From: Mesaphorura yosii
Taxonomy: Eukaryota > Arthropoda > Collembola > Poduromorpha > Tullbergiidae
Reading direction: 5' to 3'
DNA: 53,877 bases
Assembly: GCA_009869945.1 (NCBI GenBank)
Contig: WIXG01000458.1
Coordinates: 1 to 53,877 of the forward strand
The translations under genes and the position numbers were made by a program. Under the pieces are notes generated by a model. The model searched no databases. It saw only the letters and a list, made by a program, of their open reading frames with translations, and was not told the origin of the DNA. Below, piece after piece: positions 1-13,300 of the stretch; the stretch's first letter is position 1; each line of letters opens with the position of its first letter.

Positions 1-500
1 TTCAGCTTCGTCCTGAAGCAGCTCAGCGTTGAGTTCTCCATGGCAGATTGGCGTCGAGCTGTACTTGAGTTTCGTGGAAGAATTCGCACATGTGCAAAAA
101 TAGCAGCATGGTACGATTGCACGTGAAATTGGATGTTCGAGACAACGCAACGTGCAACGGATTCTCGCAGGGTCCAGAGTACAAGAGAGCTCTGTGTCGA
201 CAGTGGTAGCGTTTTGGCCTCTGGCTCGCTTCAGTCGAAGAAGTCAATGGCATCATTCGACCCAAAATTCCATGGACATCGAATGATTGAAGTCTGGATC
301 TCAGCAGACAGAGTTTCGTTCTATCAAAGGTTTATAAGAACCCGTATGCAACAAGAAGTGCGTAGGCAGGAAGTCCAGGAAGGAAGTTACAACAAGCCTT
401 TGCAATGGGAATTCGCACCCTCGCCGTTTCCAGTGATCGCTATCTACTCCGTTCTTCGTCTGCACGCGCTGTCTCCTTCGTATGGACCATCTTCGTTTAC
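1..500. other. Unassigned left-edge sequence
   Basis: No gene could be supported here. Short open stretches occur in all forward frames, but each is broken by stops and none matches a family I recognise. GC content and codon-like texture resemble decayed coding DNA, so this could be the far end of the histone-like relic that follows or the remains of another gene. Confidence 0.3.
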
Positions 501-509
501 TCGTCTAGG

Positions 510-843
510 ATTTCTCACACCAAGCAGACAGCGAGACAGCACGTAAAACGACTGGTGGAAAGACTACAAAACAACAACTGGTTCTTCCAAGGGCACCCCG
601 GATGGAGGTCCCACGTCGCAGGACCCCAAGACGCCGGTCGAATTATGACATCTCTGCGTAGCTCTATGCCAGCATAGAAGATATAATATATAATATTCGA
701 CAGCTGTTCTCCGAACTACTGTTCCAGCGCCCTGTAAGGGAAATTGTCATATGCAATGAACAGCTAACGCAAATTGTAAGTGCAGTAATTAAAATCAATG
801 GGGAAGAATCAGCAAGCATGCCCACACAATTCATTTTTGAGTA
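510..843 (+). pseudogene. Decayed histone H3-like relic
   Basis: The translation from 510 reads ISHTKQT, matching the H3 N-terminus ARTKQT with Met changed to Ile. An 8-base insertion (531-538) shifts the frame. From 539 it resumes as ARKTTGGKTTKQQL, matching H3 residues 7-20. In the same frame LLFQRPVREI (716-745) matches the H3 alpha-N/alpha-1 segment LPFQRLVREI. The spacing between the two matches is 61 codons, against 60 in canonical H3. After that come a SAV near H3 residues 87-89 and a terminal IFE before a stop at about 842. An in-frame TAG lies at 659-661, there is no start codon, and the last ~30 H3 residues are missing. It is therefore non-functional. It could be a degraded canonical H3 copy or a degraded divergent H3 variant. 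No intron is needed, which fits either a replication-dependent H3 copy or a retrocopy. Confidence 0.6.
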
Positions 844-1361
844 AATCTTAGTTTGGGAAATTCGGTTGGCTGAGTACGTACCCATTGATAACTGATAAGC
901 CACGTTTTGCAATTGCCATCGCCATTCAGCATGCTGCTTGCTGGCTGCATTTCAACTGTTGTTGCTTTGCTTTGTGCTGGCTTTGTGCTGGCTTCTCCAC
1001 ACAGCGGAACGGTCTGCGGGTTTCGTGTTTGAACCTGCGCGTAGTGCAGCTGCGAGTGGGAAGAGGGCGGAAGACTGCCAGGTTGCGGTGTGAGAGAGCT
1101 TTTGAATTGTGGAATAAAATAAAATTGGAGAGACTCGCTGGATATTTGAAAAATTTCGAGTAACTAACTGTACATAGAAATTTTTCGTATCCCGCCCAGT
1201 TCACCAGTAATTAACTAGTTTGCGTAGTCTCCAGTGAACCACTAACCGCACAGCCCACCGGGAAATGAGGGGAATACGCTAGGAAATCTGTCGCTTCTGG
1301 CGTGGCTTTTTGGCGTAGCTGTGCTTAACTCGTGCATGCAACTAACAACTCGAACTCTTCG
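844..1361. other. 5' flank / leader of the KMT2 gene
   Basis: There is no supportable coding sequence. The region should hold the promoter and 5' UTR of the downstream methyltransferase gene. An in-frame TAA at 1326-1328 precedes the chosen ATG, so the reading frame does not extend upstream within this exon. Confidence 0.4.
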
Positions 1362-4300
1362 ATGGAGGAGAAATCCCAGAGCGCCGTCGATGGCGCCGCA
1401 AAGTTCGCCGGCGGGGGACAGACTTCATCACTGGAACCGCATCCGCCTCCAGAGGAAGAATTGGCGGTAAGTTTCTTATCGTGATTTGTGTTCTCGTTCT
1501 GTTTTAATCACCGTGACGTGAAATTTGCTGTTTGCTATTTGTTTAGTCTCGTCGGTCGCTCGACATGGAGTTCACGCTGCCTCCAGCCTCCCACAAGTGC
1601 ACCACAGCCACCGGCGGCCCGCAGAAGAGGAAAAATGGACCAGGTCGCCCGAAGAGCATCGACAAGGGGACGATTCTTCCCGTGGGTAGAAGGCAGAGAC
1701 TCTCCGAGATGGCCAGGAAGCGTGGACCCAAACCAAAGATCAGGGGCGTCTTTGGCGTTTCCCGAGTTGGACTGGTAAGTGCCAATCACAATCGAAACTT
1801 TACATTCCTTGCGATTGAGTACTTGAGTTTGAATGACCATTTTGAGATTGTTTTTGTCTAGTGCTTGTGAAACTGCCTGCAAATGTTGTAACGTCGGTTC
1901 TAAGACGTGTTTATGCGTCCTAGTCCAATTGACAAGCACGTTAAAGCTTGAAAGGCATAAACGACCCGAACCCCATAATGCCATAACCCCAACAAAATAA
2001 CGTGGTGATTGGTGATAATGTGGCGAGAAGCAAATCAAGAATTCAAGATTCGTCGCATCGCATTCACAGATTCACCACTCACGATAAAGTTTAATTTTGT
2101 TCATTTCATAATAATAACTTACTTTTCAGCATAACGATAACGTCTCACCAAGCATTCCTGAAAGTTCCTCTCCATCATCTTATCTATTTTGAACAGGGAT
2201 CCTCTCAGGACGTGACCAAGGGCGACGACGAGCCTGGTGTGGAGAACAGATTAGTGCTGTGCTCCGCCAAGGATGACTTCGTACTGAAGCAGGACGCGTG
2301 CGTGATGTGCGGAGCCTTCGGAAATGACTTCGAGGGTCGGCTCATTTCGTGCTCACAATGCGGGCAGTGCTATCATCCGTACTGTGTTAACGTAAAGGCA
2401 AGTCACAACTTCCAAATTCGTACAACACTGAAATCTGAAATTCTAATTGCCCGATTGCTAACTGTGAACTCTTCTTTGATTTCAAGATTACAAAGGTGAT
2501 ACTCCAGCAAGGGTGGAGGTGCTTGGACTGTACAGTTTGCGAGGGATGCGGGCAACGGAACGATGAAGCACGCCTGATCCTGTGCGATGACTGTGATATT
2601 TCATATCACATTTATTGCACGAATCCCCCGTTGGAGCACGTGCCTCAGGGAAATTGGAAATGCAAATGGTAAGCAGAAAATTATTCAAATTAGTCCTGGT
2701 CGAAATTCTTTCAGATTTATTAAACTTTAACTGTGTTTCAGGTGCGCAATTTGCCAGTCATGTGGGAACAATTCTCCGGGGAAAAACAGCAAATGGCACA
2801 AGAACCACACGCTTTGTGGGCCGTGCAATTCGACGAACGTTTGCCCCGTCTGTCGAGTAGGCTACAATGACGGCGACTTTATAATTTTCTGCCAAAGTTG
2901 CGAAAGGTGCTCTCATCAAGTCAACCGAACGCGAATTTAAAATTTCTGTCTTCTAACTTTAATCGTTCTCTGTCGCAGGTGGCTGCACAGTTTGTGCGAC
3001 GGAATCAGCAATGAGGAGGAGGCGGAAAAGTGTATCGAGAACGGATACACCTGCGTTCTGTGCCGTCCGCCCGTCACTCTCCCACCACATTTGGCGCCGA
3101 CTCCGTCGTCAATTTTGAGAGATTTTTCACGAAAGATTGGTGAGCCCCGGTTAAAGTCCCCAATAATTTTCTTCCGTTTTCAATTCACTCAAATGTTGAT
3201 CAATTTTATTTCATTGCAGATGGAAGCTCAAAAACATTAATTCAAGTGGAAGGTGTGAGCTTGTCCGAGGCGGGGATGAGCCACATCAAGCAATTGACCC
3301 TCGACCAGCCCCGAAAGAAGCGGAAGAAAGTGTCGACTGGTGCCGAGGCAGAAGCGAGAATTCTCGATGCCATCGAAGCTGTCGTGGCGAATTCCGTGAG
3401 CGGTTTGGGTGAGTTACAATTACAACAACCTGAATATTCAAATTCCTGAAATTTACTGGTCGAGCACGAAACTAATCTTGTCTTCTTTATCTTTGCAGAC
3501 CCACAGCAAAGGAAAGATTTCGAGACCAGCTTTGAAGCCAGTGAAAAAGGTATTACCTAAAGACCGGCCCCGGCCTGCACAAAATTCTGCTTTTTGCAAA
3601 TATTCTGGTGTCAATTTCTAATGGTTAATGTTAATTCTACTCTTGAAGAAAATAATGCAAAGAAAAGACAACGAGCTCTTCAGAAATTTGGCGTGGGTGG
3701 GTTTTTAGTGCGCCTGCGAGGCAGGTTCAAAGACGAGGACATTGACGGTTTCACGGAAGGCGCCGGAACAGAAGTGGACAAACCCAAGAAAAGACCGCCT
3801 CGAAGAAAAATTAAAAATAAGCTTGTCGAGTCCTTCCCTTCGTATTTGCAAGTGAGTTCTGCTTCCAATTCTTCACTTTCTCGCTCAAATATTCATGACG
3901 GCGATGACTAGATGGCTTGACACTTGACTTCTTTTGCCTCCGCTTGCAGGAAGCCTTCTTCGGAAAGGAGTTGATGGACCCTGGAAAAGAAATTGCTTTA
4001 GAACATCCTGAGGTGACGGGCACCTTTGAGGTCGTGCCCTGCGTGAGGTCGGGAAGCGTGGTCAACTTGTCAAATGTAAGCTGAGCCTCTTATGTGATTT
4101 TTATGCTTCCTTCGATTTCTGCCACCTTCTACGGGAGTCCATGGAGCAATTTCTGCCTTTCTAATCTTTCTGTTTTGTTGCAGGACGAACTCCAGGCTCT
4201 GAAGAACGTGAGAGACCCCGGCTTGGAGGAGGACATGATTCTAATGGCCGCAAAAATGAAGGCGGGCATGAATCGAATTAAGGTATAAGATCACTTCCCA

Positions 4301-7300
4301 TGTTTTCAAATTGTAGAACTTAATTTTAATTAACACCGGAACAACACGAATGACATAATTTACTGCCGACAGAAATTTAATTTGTGCTGCCTTCTTTGTT
4401 TGTTATTACAGCCCGAACGCGATGTGGGACTCCAGGAAATTCTTCCGTTGACGGACGACATTTTAGAAACCGATTTCGTAGATTCCATCGACAAGGTTGG
4501 GCAGGGCCTGGAAAGCATGACAGGTGAGGAGGAAAAGACAACGGCAATCGAGTACGAGAAAAGTACTCATTATTAATTTGTGTATCCATTTGGTAGATCA
4601 CGGCGCCCACCTGCAAGCAGGAGCTCGAGGCGACCACCAGAAGGACGAGCTGACAGACTTCTTTGGCTGCCAGTTCAATCTGGAGTCGATGGACGCCGGA
4701 CTACCGTCGATGGACGGCAAGGACGTGGAGGACATTTTCAAGGGCGTTCTTACCGACGAATCTCAGGAGTCGCAGGACACCGTCTTCTCTACCCCCAGCG
4801 GCTTGCCTACCGGCACGTTGCTGGGCACTTCCGTGGCATCAAACTCGCCTACGTTGACCCCAAACACGACTCCTCCCTTTCACCCTATCACCCAAGTCAA
4901 CCCTCTGTCGTCCGGTGGTAAGGATCTCTTCTTTTGCACTTACGATTGATTATCTGATTGCAGTATTAGGCTCATGTTTGGTTGTTTTCAGTTCACATAG
5001 GCCAGGGCCTGACGAGGAGCACATCGCTGCCAGCTAACGTGCCCACGGGACTCGCCTCTCCAGTCAGCTTCCCTCCGCCGTCTCCTTACCATTCGGAGTA
5101 CAGCAACAGTCCTCAGTTTAGTCCCGGCTTCTCGGAGCCGCCGAGCCCGTGGCCGACCGCCGTCGTTGAAGGCGACGCCGAGCAGCCGTCGGGCACCTAC
5201 AGTCAAAGGAGCATACTGAAATGGGAAGTGGACGAGGGCCTTAATGCTGGAGCCACAATTTCTGCTGTGCTGTATGCCAACATGAATCACCCCGAACTCA
5301 AAAGAGACTACCCAAGTGAGATAACGGATACTTCCTACCTCCTGCCTAAAAAGGAACCATGAGTCATGTTACTGATCGTATTCATTTATTCAGATTGGAC
5401 GGAGCGATCGAAGCAAATCGCGAAAATCTGGAGGAGCTTACCAGCCGACAAGCGGGCGCCGTACCTGCAGAAGGCTCGAGAGAACAGAGCGGCTGGCAGA
5501 ATCCAGAAATCCCAGGTACGTGTCTGAATCCTAAAAATGAACAAAAAGCAGTGAGAGCCCAAAAATTTGCTGGTTTTGCAAGTTTTCTTTCATGAGAATC
5601 CAGAATCGTTTCAAGTAGTAGTCGGGGCACAAACACTAACACTCTGATTGTGGGCACATTTGCAATTTTCAGCACAAGAGTTGATCTCTTATCACTTGTG
5701 TGTGCTTTTCTCACCAACTAACATACCAGAGAGCTTATTTTGCCCAGGGCCGCAAAGAAATCAGTCGAGAGTTAATTTGTCCGGGTTCCCTCTGCATGTG
5801 CTTCGGGGTTCAGACTAAAACTGCCAGCTGATTTAGTGCAGCGCAGCAGCAGCAGCCAAAAGGGTCATTACAGTGTGTATAATTAAATTTTGTTGCATGT
5901 GGGCGTAGAACTCTCAGGTGTCGAAAGAGAAAGAGAGCAGGGTTATCCGCTTGGAGCACAAGGAAACTGAGGCGCTCGCACGTGCTGCTGTCGGCGCTGC
6001 CAAATCTGCGTCTGCAGAGGCTGACTTTCTGCTTCCTCCCGCTGGGTCCGCTTCGTCAAGCCCTGATTTGGTTTCTGTATCGTCGAGAAGAGGAGCCACT
6101 CCAAGGCAGGCCACGTCCACGCCAAGACAAATGGGACCCAAGCTGACGACGCCGCGAACCGAAGCCTCTTCACCCGCCCGAACATTAGATTCGCTAGACA
6201 GCCTCCCGCACATCGACCAGCAAATTCGCGTGCTTACTCCTTCTGAAATAATGCAAACTCTGCCTGTCCTAAGTCAAGAGAGTTTCCGCTTTTTGCCTTT
6301 ACTGGTGAGCTCACGGGACATTCTCAGCTTTTCACTGACTGCTTACTGCTTTCGACTTGTCTGTCAACTGCTATGCTACCAATTAGCCCACTCACCTCGT
6401 CCGGTGAGCCATGGCAGCAGATTTCTGCGTCACAATCACTGCTTTCGTCCTCGTCTCGTGCTGCTAAGTCGACATCGACGCCGAAACAGGGCAATTATTT
6501 TGAAACTGCAACTGCAGTACAATTTCAGCTCCCGTAATTGTATTTAAAAATTATGCACGAAGGGATAAGGCTGCTTTGTTGCTTGCTCTTTCGGCCCTTC
6601 TTTGGCCATACTGCATGGATGTAGCTTTCAGGACGTGAATGTCGACGTGGTTTTGGCACCACGCGGAATTGCAACTACAAAATGTGGATGCGGCTGTGGC
6701 CTGAATCGCCTGAGTTTGGTTTGAATGAAGTTGTCGGCGACTTTGACTTTGACTCGAATCTCTGCAGTCGAGTGCATGAATTTTGTGAGGTCGAGATTCT
6801 TAGAATCTCAGACGAGTTATACATAACACGCATCGGAATGGTGTTTGGTGACTACAGCTGAGCAAAATGCGAAATGAGAGATATTTTGTCCTTGGCTTGT
6901 GTATTATTTCTTGTCGACTGGCACGGCACGTAATTTCTTGTCTCTTGATGTGGTGGTCGAAGTGTAAAGGTCCGAACACTAATGACCGCTGTCACTGTCT
7001 CGTGGTCGGTCGATCAAGTGTGCTGCTCCCAGTTCCAAGCCCCAGAATGACTCTGACTCCAGCTCCGTCGTGTTGCATTGCAGGAGCAGGACAAGTCAGC
7101 CGGTGTCGGTTCCGTGAAGGCCGTGCGCGCCGACACGCCGGAGGAGCGGCAATGGAAGCAGCTGCAGGCGTACAGGCAGCAGCAGCAGCTCACCGCCCTC
7201 CGAGATCAGAAGGCCCAGAACGACGGGAGCCAGGACCAACTCTCCATCGGAGGCGCGTCGCCCAATCAGCAGTACAAACACTCTCCACGTAAGTCTAAAT

Positions 7301-10300
7301 GATACGCATGTATCTGGGAGCGCTTAATTGTGATGATAATATGTTAATGACGACTTGACTTTGACTTTGACTTTACTATTTAGTTCAACGCCAGCTGAGC
7401 TCCGACTCAGGACATGGCACTGGAGGAACCGACCCCCTTGCAAGGCAGTCACCCCAAATGCCTGCCTTGGTAAGGATAAACCTAGGCTTGTACTTTTCGC
7501 GTGCTCTGATATAAATTGATTCTTATCATTTCAGGACCAGGTGGGCTCTTCGATCTCACCACCGCGACTACAGCCTCCCTCCTCGAGCCCGGCGCTGTCT
7601 CCTGGCTTGGGCAGTGTGCAAAACACTGCGAGGGCACAGACGCAAGACATGCCACCGCCCAGCCCCTCTGGACACTACCCGCCCAAAATAAATTTGTCCC
7701 AAGGACTGGCTGGTCCCGGCAACATCCGCTCGCCAGTTTATGCCCGTCTTCCGTACTTGAGCCTCGCGAAGAGTGCCGGAGAAAATTTTCCAGGCGCGAC
7801 GTCATCGCCGTCTGATTCATCCTACGCCACGCCAATGCTCGGAGCAGCTGCGGGCGTTCGGAAGGACGTGTGCAATTTACCCACCGTGAGTTCTCAATAA
7901 TGGAAAGCATGATTTTACGGTGACTTTGAAGACGCTGTCGAAAATTTGCTTGATTTTATTTGTAAATAGTCGGTGCCGCAAGGAGCGAGGCAGCACCTGA
8001 GGGATTTACTCCAGCGTCAGCAGATTAAAAAGGTGGAATTTCTTCCCGTGCAGGAGAACGCAGAAGGGACGCCCAGTCAGGCACCTGCTCGATGGGCTCA
8101 GGACGAATGGCACAAGGGACCTGTCGACTCCCTCCGTGGGCAGAATTTCGAGCTGAAGGAGGACGGCACGGCTCAGCTGCCGCTCGGATCGACTCACCAG
8201 GGCGAATTTCGGCAACCCAGCCTGCCGGCGCAGGTCAAACCTAACCAGAAAGCGCAGATGCCCAATTCTCTCGCAGATTTCAGCCAAGTACGAGGCTTCA
8301 GTGGCCAAATTACTAAATTCCGAATCCAACTGCACACTGCACTACTCCTTGGACTTTCGGCAGATTTAAGACCTATTTTTCTCTTTACATTTTAGGTTTC
8401 AAGCCCGAGGCTTCAGGGGCAAACAAGGGCTATGGTGACGTTGACACAAACCGGTTCATCGATACGGGCTTCACCTTTCCACATGCCTCAATCCTTGCCG
8501 TTCTCCTCGCAGGCTGCGAGCCAAGACGCTTCTCTGAGAGCCACTTTAGCCCAGCGGAACCTGCTGGACACGTACAACCTCATCCGAAAGGGTACGGCTC
8601 TCTGAAGACTCTGAATCTTATCGCCTGGCGGAGATTTTGGAAAATACGTTACATTTACCATTTACGTACATATTTTTGAACAGATCCTTCCTCCTCCATG
8701 CTGGCTCAACAGTTAGGACGCCCGCTGGATCCAAAAATGCCTGAGAATGCTGGACCCAATGCTTCGCATCCAGCAGGAGTTCCTCCGGGCGCAGTGCCCA
8801 TCGGAGTGCATCAGGAATTGCCCGACAACGTGGCCGACGAGCTGGAGAAGTTGGAGCAGGAGAGCGGGGACCCGGCGGCCGAGGGTGACGTGAGTGAACT
8901 GGCAGACTTGGGCTTGGCAGACGACGACGAGCTCCTGGGAATGGGGGCAGACTTCAACATTCTCGAGTACGCTGATCCCGAGCTGGACCAAGTCGTTGGA
9001 GGCGAAAAGACCAATATTCTGGACAATCTGGATATCGAAGACGAGGAGAAGGGTCCAAAGCCAAAAGACGATGTCGGCAGGTAAGAACACAAGCAGTTCT
9101 TCTATTATTTGCTTAGGGTAAATTAGTATGTTACAAACGTTATGTAACGTTAGAAACGTTACAATTACTTATTAATTAGCTCGTCCGTAAATGTGAATTT
9201 GAATTTGTAGGAATTCTAAAGATGGAGATTTCTCCAACCTGTCCTTGGCGGACCGGGCTCAAAAAGCGTCAGATCAGTCGATGATCAGCCAGCATCAGAT
9301 TCAGCATGGCCCTCCCAGGCTGGAAAGACCTTCCCAACCCCCGCCACCCTACCCGGGGCCTCCTCCGCCTTACCCAGGATCAGGACCCAGCCACATTCCG
9401 GTTAGCACCCGTTTGAATTTGCTTTGCAGACCTTTTCTACATTTTCTAGCAGCGTAGCGTGAAGATGGAACGGACCCTATTTTAGTTTTGTGTTGGGTTT
9501 CTACCGCTCAGCACATTTTTTTCAATGAAAGTTATAGGTTACCAGATTTGGTCTTTACCAAATTAACACTTTGCTTCCGTGCTTTATTTTCCATCGTCCA
9601 AGACGAGTTCCCCAGTGTCTGGTTCGGTTTGTTGATTGCTTATTGCTATTTGGTGCAGGTCGGGCTTAGAAATGGTGACGGTGTAAGCTTGCAGTCCTCC
9701 AACTCCATGATGGACTCAGGCTCGCTTGTAAAACTTAGTGACTCTGGAGTTGGGTCCAATACCCTTCCATTTCCACAAATAACTGCCTACGGTCTCTCCG
9801 GGACAACTCACTCGCTCTCCCTCCAGCACCGCAAAACACTTCTTTTACAGGTAAGCTGCCTCGTCGGCTTCGGCTCCTTCTGTGGCAAAATCCTGTTTCT
9901 TCCTTTATTTGTCTCTTTCCATCAACAAATGGGTTTGGTTCGATGCGAGTCTCGAGTTCATTTTGTAACTGAATAAACTGAATGCGATTGTTTGGCAGGA
10001 GCAGCCGCTGCTTCTCGAGGACTTACTGGAGCAAGAAAAGAGGGAGCAACAGCGCCAGGGTCCTCCAGGCATGGCCGGAGTGCCGGAAGAGCACCTGCTA
10101 ATTGACTACGAATTCGAGCGACTGAAGGCAGACGTGATTGGGACCAATCAGCAGTCACCGCACAGGTTTCCGCCGACAATTGGAGTCAGTCAAGGTCAAG
10201 GCAGTGGCGGGGCGGTGCCGGGCACTCCGAAAGTCTTCACTCGCGGTCACTCACTGGACGCTATGCAGCAGGCAAGCCTCGGAGACAGAAAGGCGGACAT

Positions 10301-13300
10301 TGACGCCGGGGCACTTGGGAGGAGTGGAGGCGGGGACAGGAGCTTCGTGAGCCCCTCCACTTCGGCAGCTGCCGCAATGATCCCGGGCGAGGGCGGCGAC
10401 CGACTGATTCACTTCCCCATTCAGAGTATGCCGGCCCCGCCCGTGCCGCCTGACGTTCCGCTGACTGAGCAGGACAGGCAAATGGAGATCAAATACGAGC
10501 AGTGGCTGTACCATCAGCAACACGTCCTCACCGTCCAGCTGAAATATTTTGACACGGAAGTCAATAAACTGAGAAAAGGCAAAAAGGTAAACTTAACGAA
10601 TATCTTCCAGGACGATTAGGACATGCAAAATGCGGTAGAGACTAATACAACAATGTGAACTATCTTTATACAGTCGATCAACAGCAAACAAAGGCAGCTT
10701 CGGAAAAATGGCAGCGAGCTTAGTGAAGCTGACGCGATGGAGCTGGAAAAACTTATTCGAGAGCTGAACCGCCTCCAGAAACTGCTGGACAATGCCAGGA
10801 AACAATCACGCCAGCACGGAATCCTGGCTCAAGTAAGTGCCGATGCCTTCTTCTTGCGATGTGCACCATCAGAAAATCGGCAAAAACCTGATTCCATAGT
10901 GCTTATTGACCCTATTACTTATTTTATGAAGGAATACCGGAATAAGCAGCAGAAACGTCAGCAGAAGGCGAATCCTGGCCAATCCCCGCAGTCGCTTCCC
11001 TCACAAACATCGTCCCAGTCGCCTTTGCATTCGACGCCTCAATCACCAATGCTCAGCCCGTCTCCTTTGGGCGGCCCATCTCCCTCGCCACTGCAGCAAA
11101 GTTCTCCGATGGCGAGTCCGTTGACGCCGAGCCCCGGTCCAGCAGGCATTTCCTTGGCGCAGATGTCTCCGAGAACGACCCTCCACCATTTGGACGATAG
11201 GCCGTTTAGCCCGGGCGGGGCGGGCACTGCTGCGAGGGTGATGCCGCCACATCCGGCCAATGCCCGGGTCTCCTTCCAGCAAGGCGGGCAGATCCGAATA
11301 GTATCTCCGGCGTCTTCCCCAAGTCCTTCAGCTCCGGATGTCCAGAACCTCATGTCAGTCGCGGGCCAGGGCGGCGTGGTCAGCATGATGATATCGCGTG
11401 GTGTCAACCCACACAGCCTGCCTGGGCAGAGGCAGCCTTCTTTGGGCGAAAATGTACAAATACCCAAACCAGGAGAGCAAATTAGCAGGTAAACGCATTC
11501 ACGTCTCACGTGGGCGTCTGCGCTAACTCATTAAGCTTTCCATGCTATATTTTTTTATTGAGACTTTAATGTGGTCGCGTCGTTTGCATTACCTTGCCTC
11601 AGAATGCTGGCGTCCCGATTCCCGCGGAACACTGCACCTCAAGACATGGTGAGAGCCAGAATGGTGCATCACAGCTTCCAGAACCCTCAAACTGTTGCCT
11701 CACAGCCCACTCAAAATTTCACCAACCCCCCGAGAGTCACTTATTCGGGCCAGAGCCCTGCGGGAGTCAACATTAGTACGGCGCCAATACGAAGTCCCTC
11801 ACCACTTATCGGCAGTCCCGCCGGCACTCCGACTCAGGTAAAGGATAAAGAAATTGGCTTATTAATTATTTTTTTACCTTGGTGGTTCGGCTTTAATTTA
11901 AGCATATGTAATCAGGCCATTGCAGCACAGTCAAGCACATCGCCGGTGAGTTCGCCGATGAGAAGGTCGTCTGGAAGCGGAAGTCCAATGGCTACCCGAC
12001 CTCGAAGTACCGAGAATCCATCTACACCGCGAGGCAGCGACCCCCAGACGCAAACGCCAGGCGTGAGCGCGCCAAGTGGGCCAGGGCCCAGCCAAAATTG
12101 GGGAACTCAAAATTCGAGTGAAGAAGCCCTGAAGGCCGAGCAAGAAGCAGAAGCCCCGAAGAGCGAGGCAGCTCCGAGCGAGTCGCCCAGCACGCAGCCT
12201 GAACCGTCTCGAGTTAGCAATGAAGGTGGTGGCGGTGGCGGAGGAGCTCCACTCGCCGCACAAGTGATCCCTGTCGACATCTTTTGCTGGTTCAAGGGCC
12301 CTCACTTCATCGGTCTGAAAGGCGGCTCGCCCTTCTCCGTGGTTGCTGGAGCTGCAGTGCGAAAAGATCTGCCGACGACCGGGACGACGAATGAAAGTCC
12401 GTCAGCAAACTCGACGGAGCCAACAACGGAACCTTCCGCTGAATCTGTCCGTGAGGACGGGCGATCGAGTGAGGAAAACGAAGAGAAAGAGGAAAACGAA
12501 GAGAAAGTGGAAAACCAGAGCACAGAGGAGAAACCAACTTTACAGAAAACGTCCTCATCGGATCAAGCGCCGAATTCTGATGTTCAGAAAGAAGATCAGG
12601 TGCCGGAATTCCAAGCAGCGTTGGAAACTGCAGCGCCTCAGGAAGAAGAAAAAGGTTTGAAATCACTTCCATAGTTTCAAACAAATTTGCAAAACGTGTC
12701 GATTTACTAATTTCTGACACCTGTTTTGCTTTACAGAGCCTAAAGCTGTGGTGCAAGAAGAAAGCGTCCCGCCGACGGACGACAGCGGAGCACATGCGAA
12801 TTCAGCTGCGGGAATCGAGTCTCAAAACGCTTTGTTGAAGCAGCTACTCCAAAATACAGGCTGTGCGAGCACAACCCAACTGCCCCAAGATCCGTCCGGG
12901 TTCTCGCTCAATCTGCCTGGCATGCCCGGGCGAAGTGCAAACACGACTTCTCACTTGTCAGAGGCTGCCACAAGAATCCCGCAACCAACTCCGCTAATAC
13001 GGCTGCCAGAAGCGGCGGCTCCAGCCAGTCGAAAGTCGCCGCCTCTTGTCAGCCTGCCCAGGTTGGAACCGGAACCAACCCCTACTGTCGAAGCAGATGC
13101 CACCACCAAAGCCGTTGACTTCCCAACAACGACGGCGACATCGGTGAACGAGGAAATTGCAGCTCCAATCCCCACGGAGGAAATCAATGGCCCGGAAGAG
13201 AGTGGACCTATGCTGGCTGAATGCAGTGTCAACGCAGCAGCCGATGCCCTGTTGACTTCCACAATAATGAGTATGTGTTGCTTAATTTCAACGTAATGTG

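Noticed and set aside
12307..12795. Minus-strand frame of 162 codons over KMT2 exon 29
   Set aside because: It overlaps the Ser/Pro/Glu-rich coding exon of KMT2 and shows only mirror composition.
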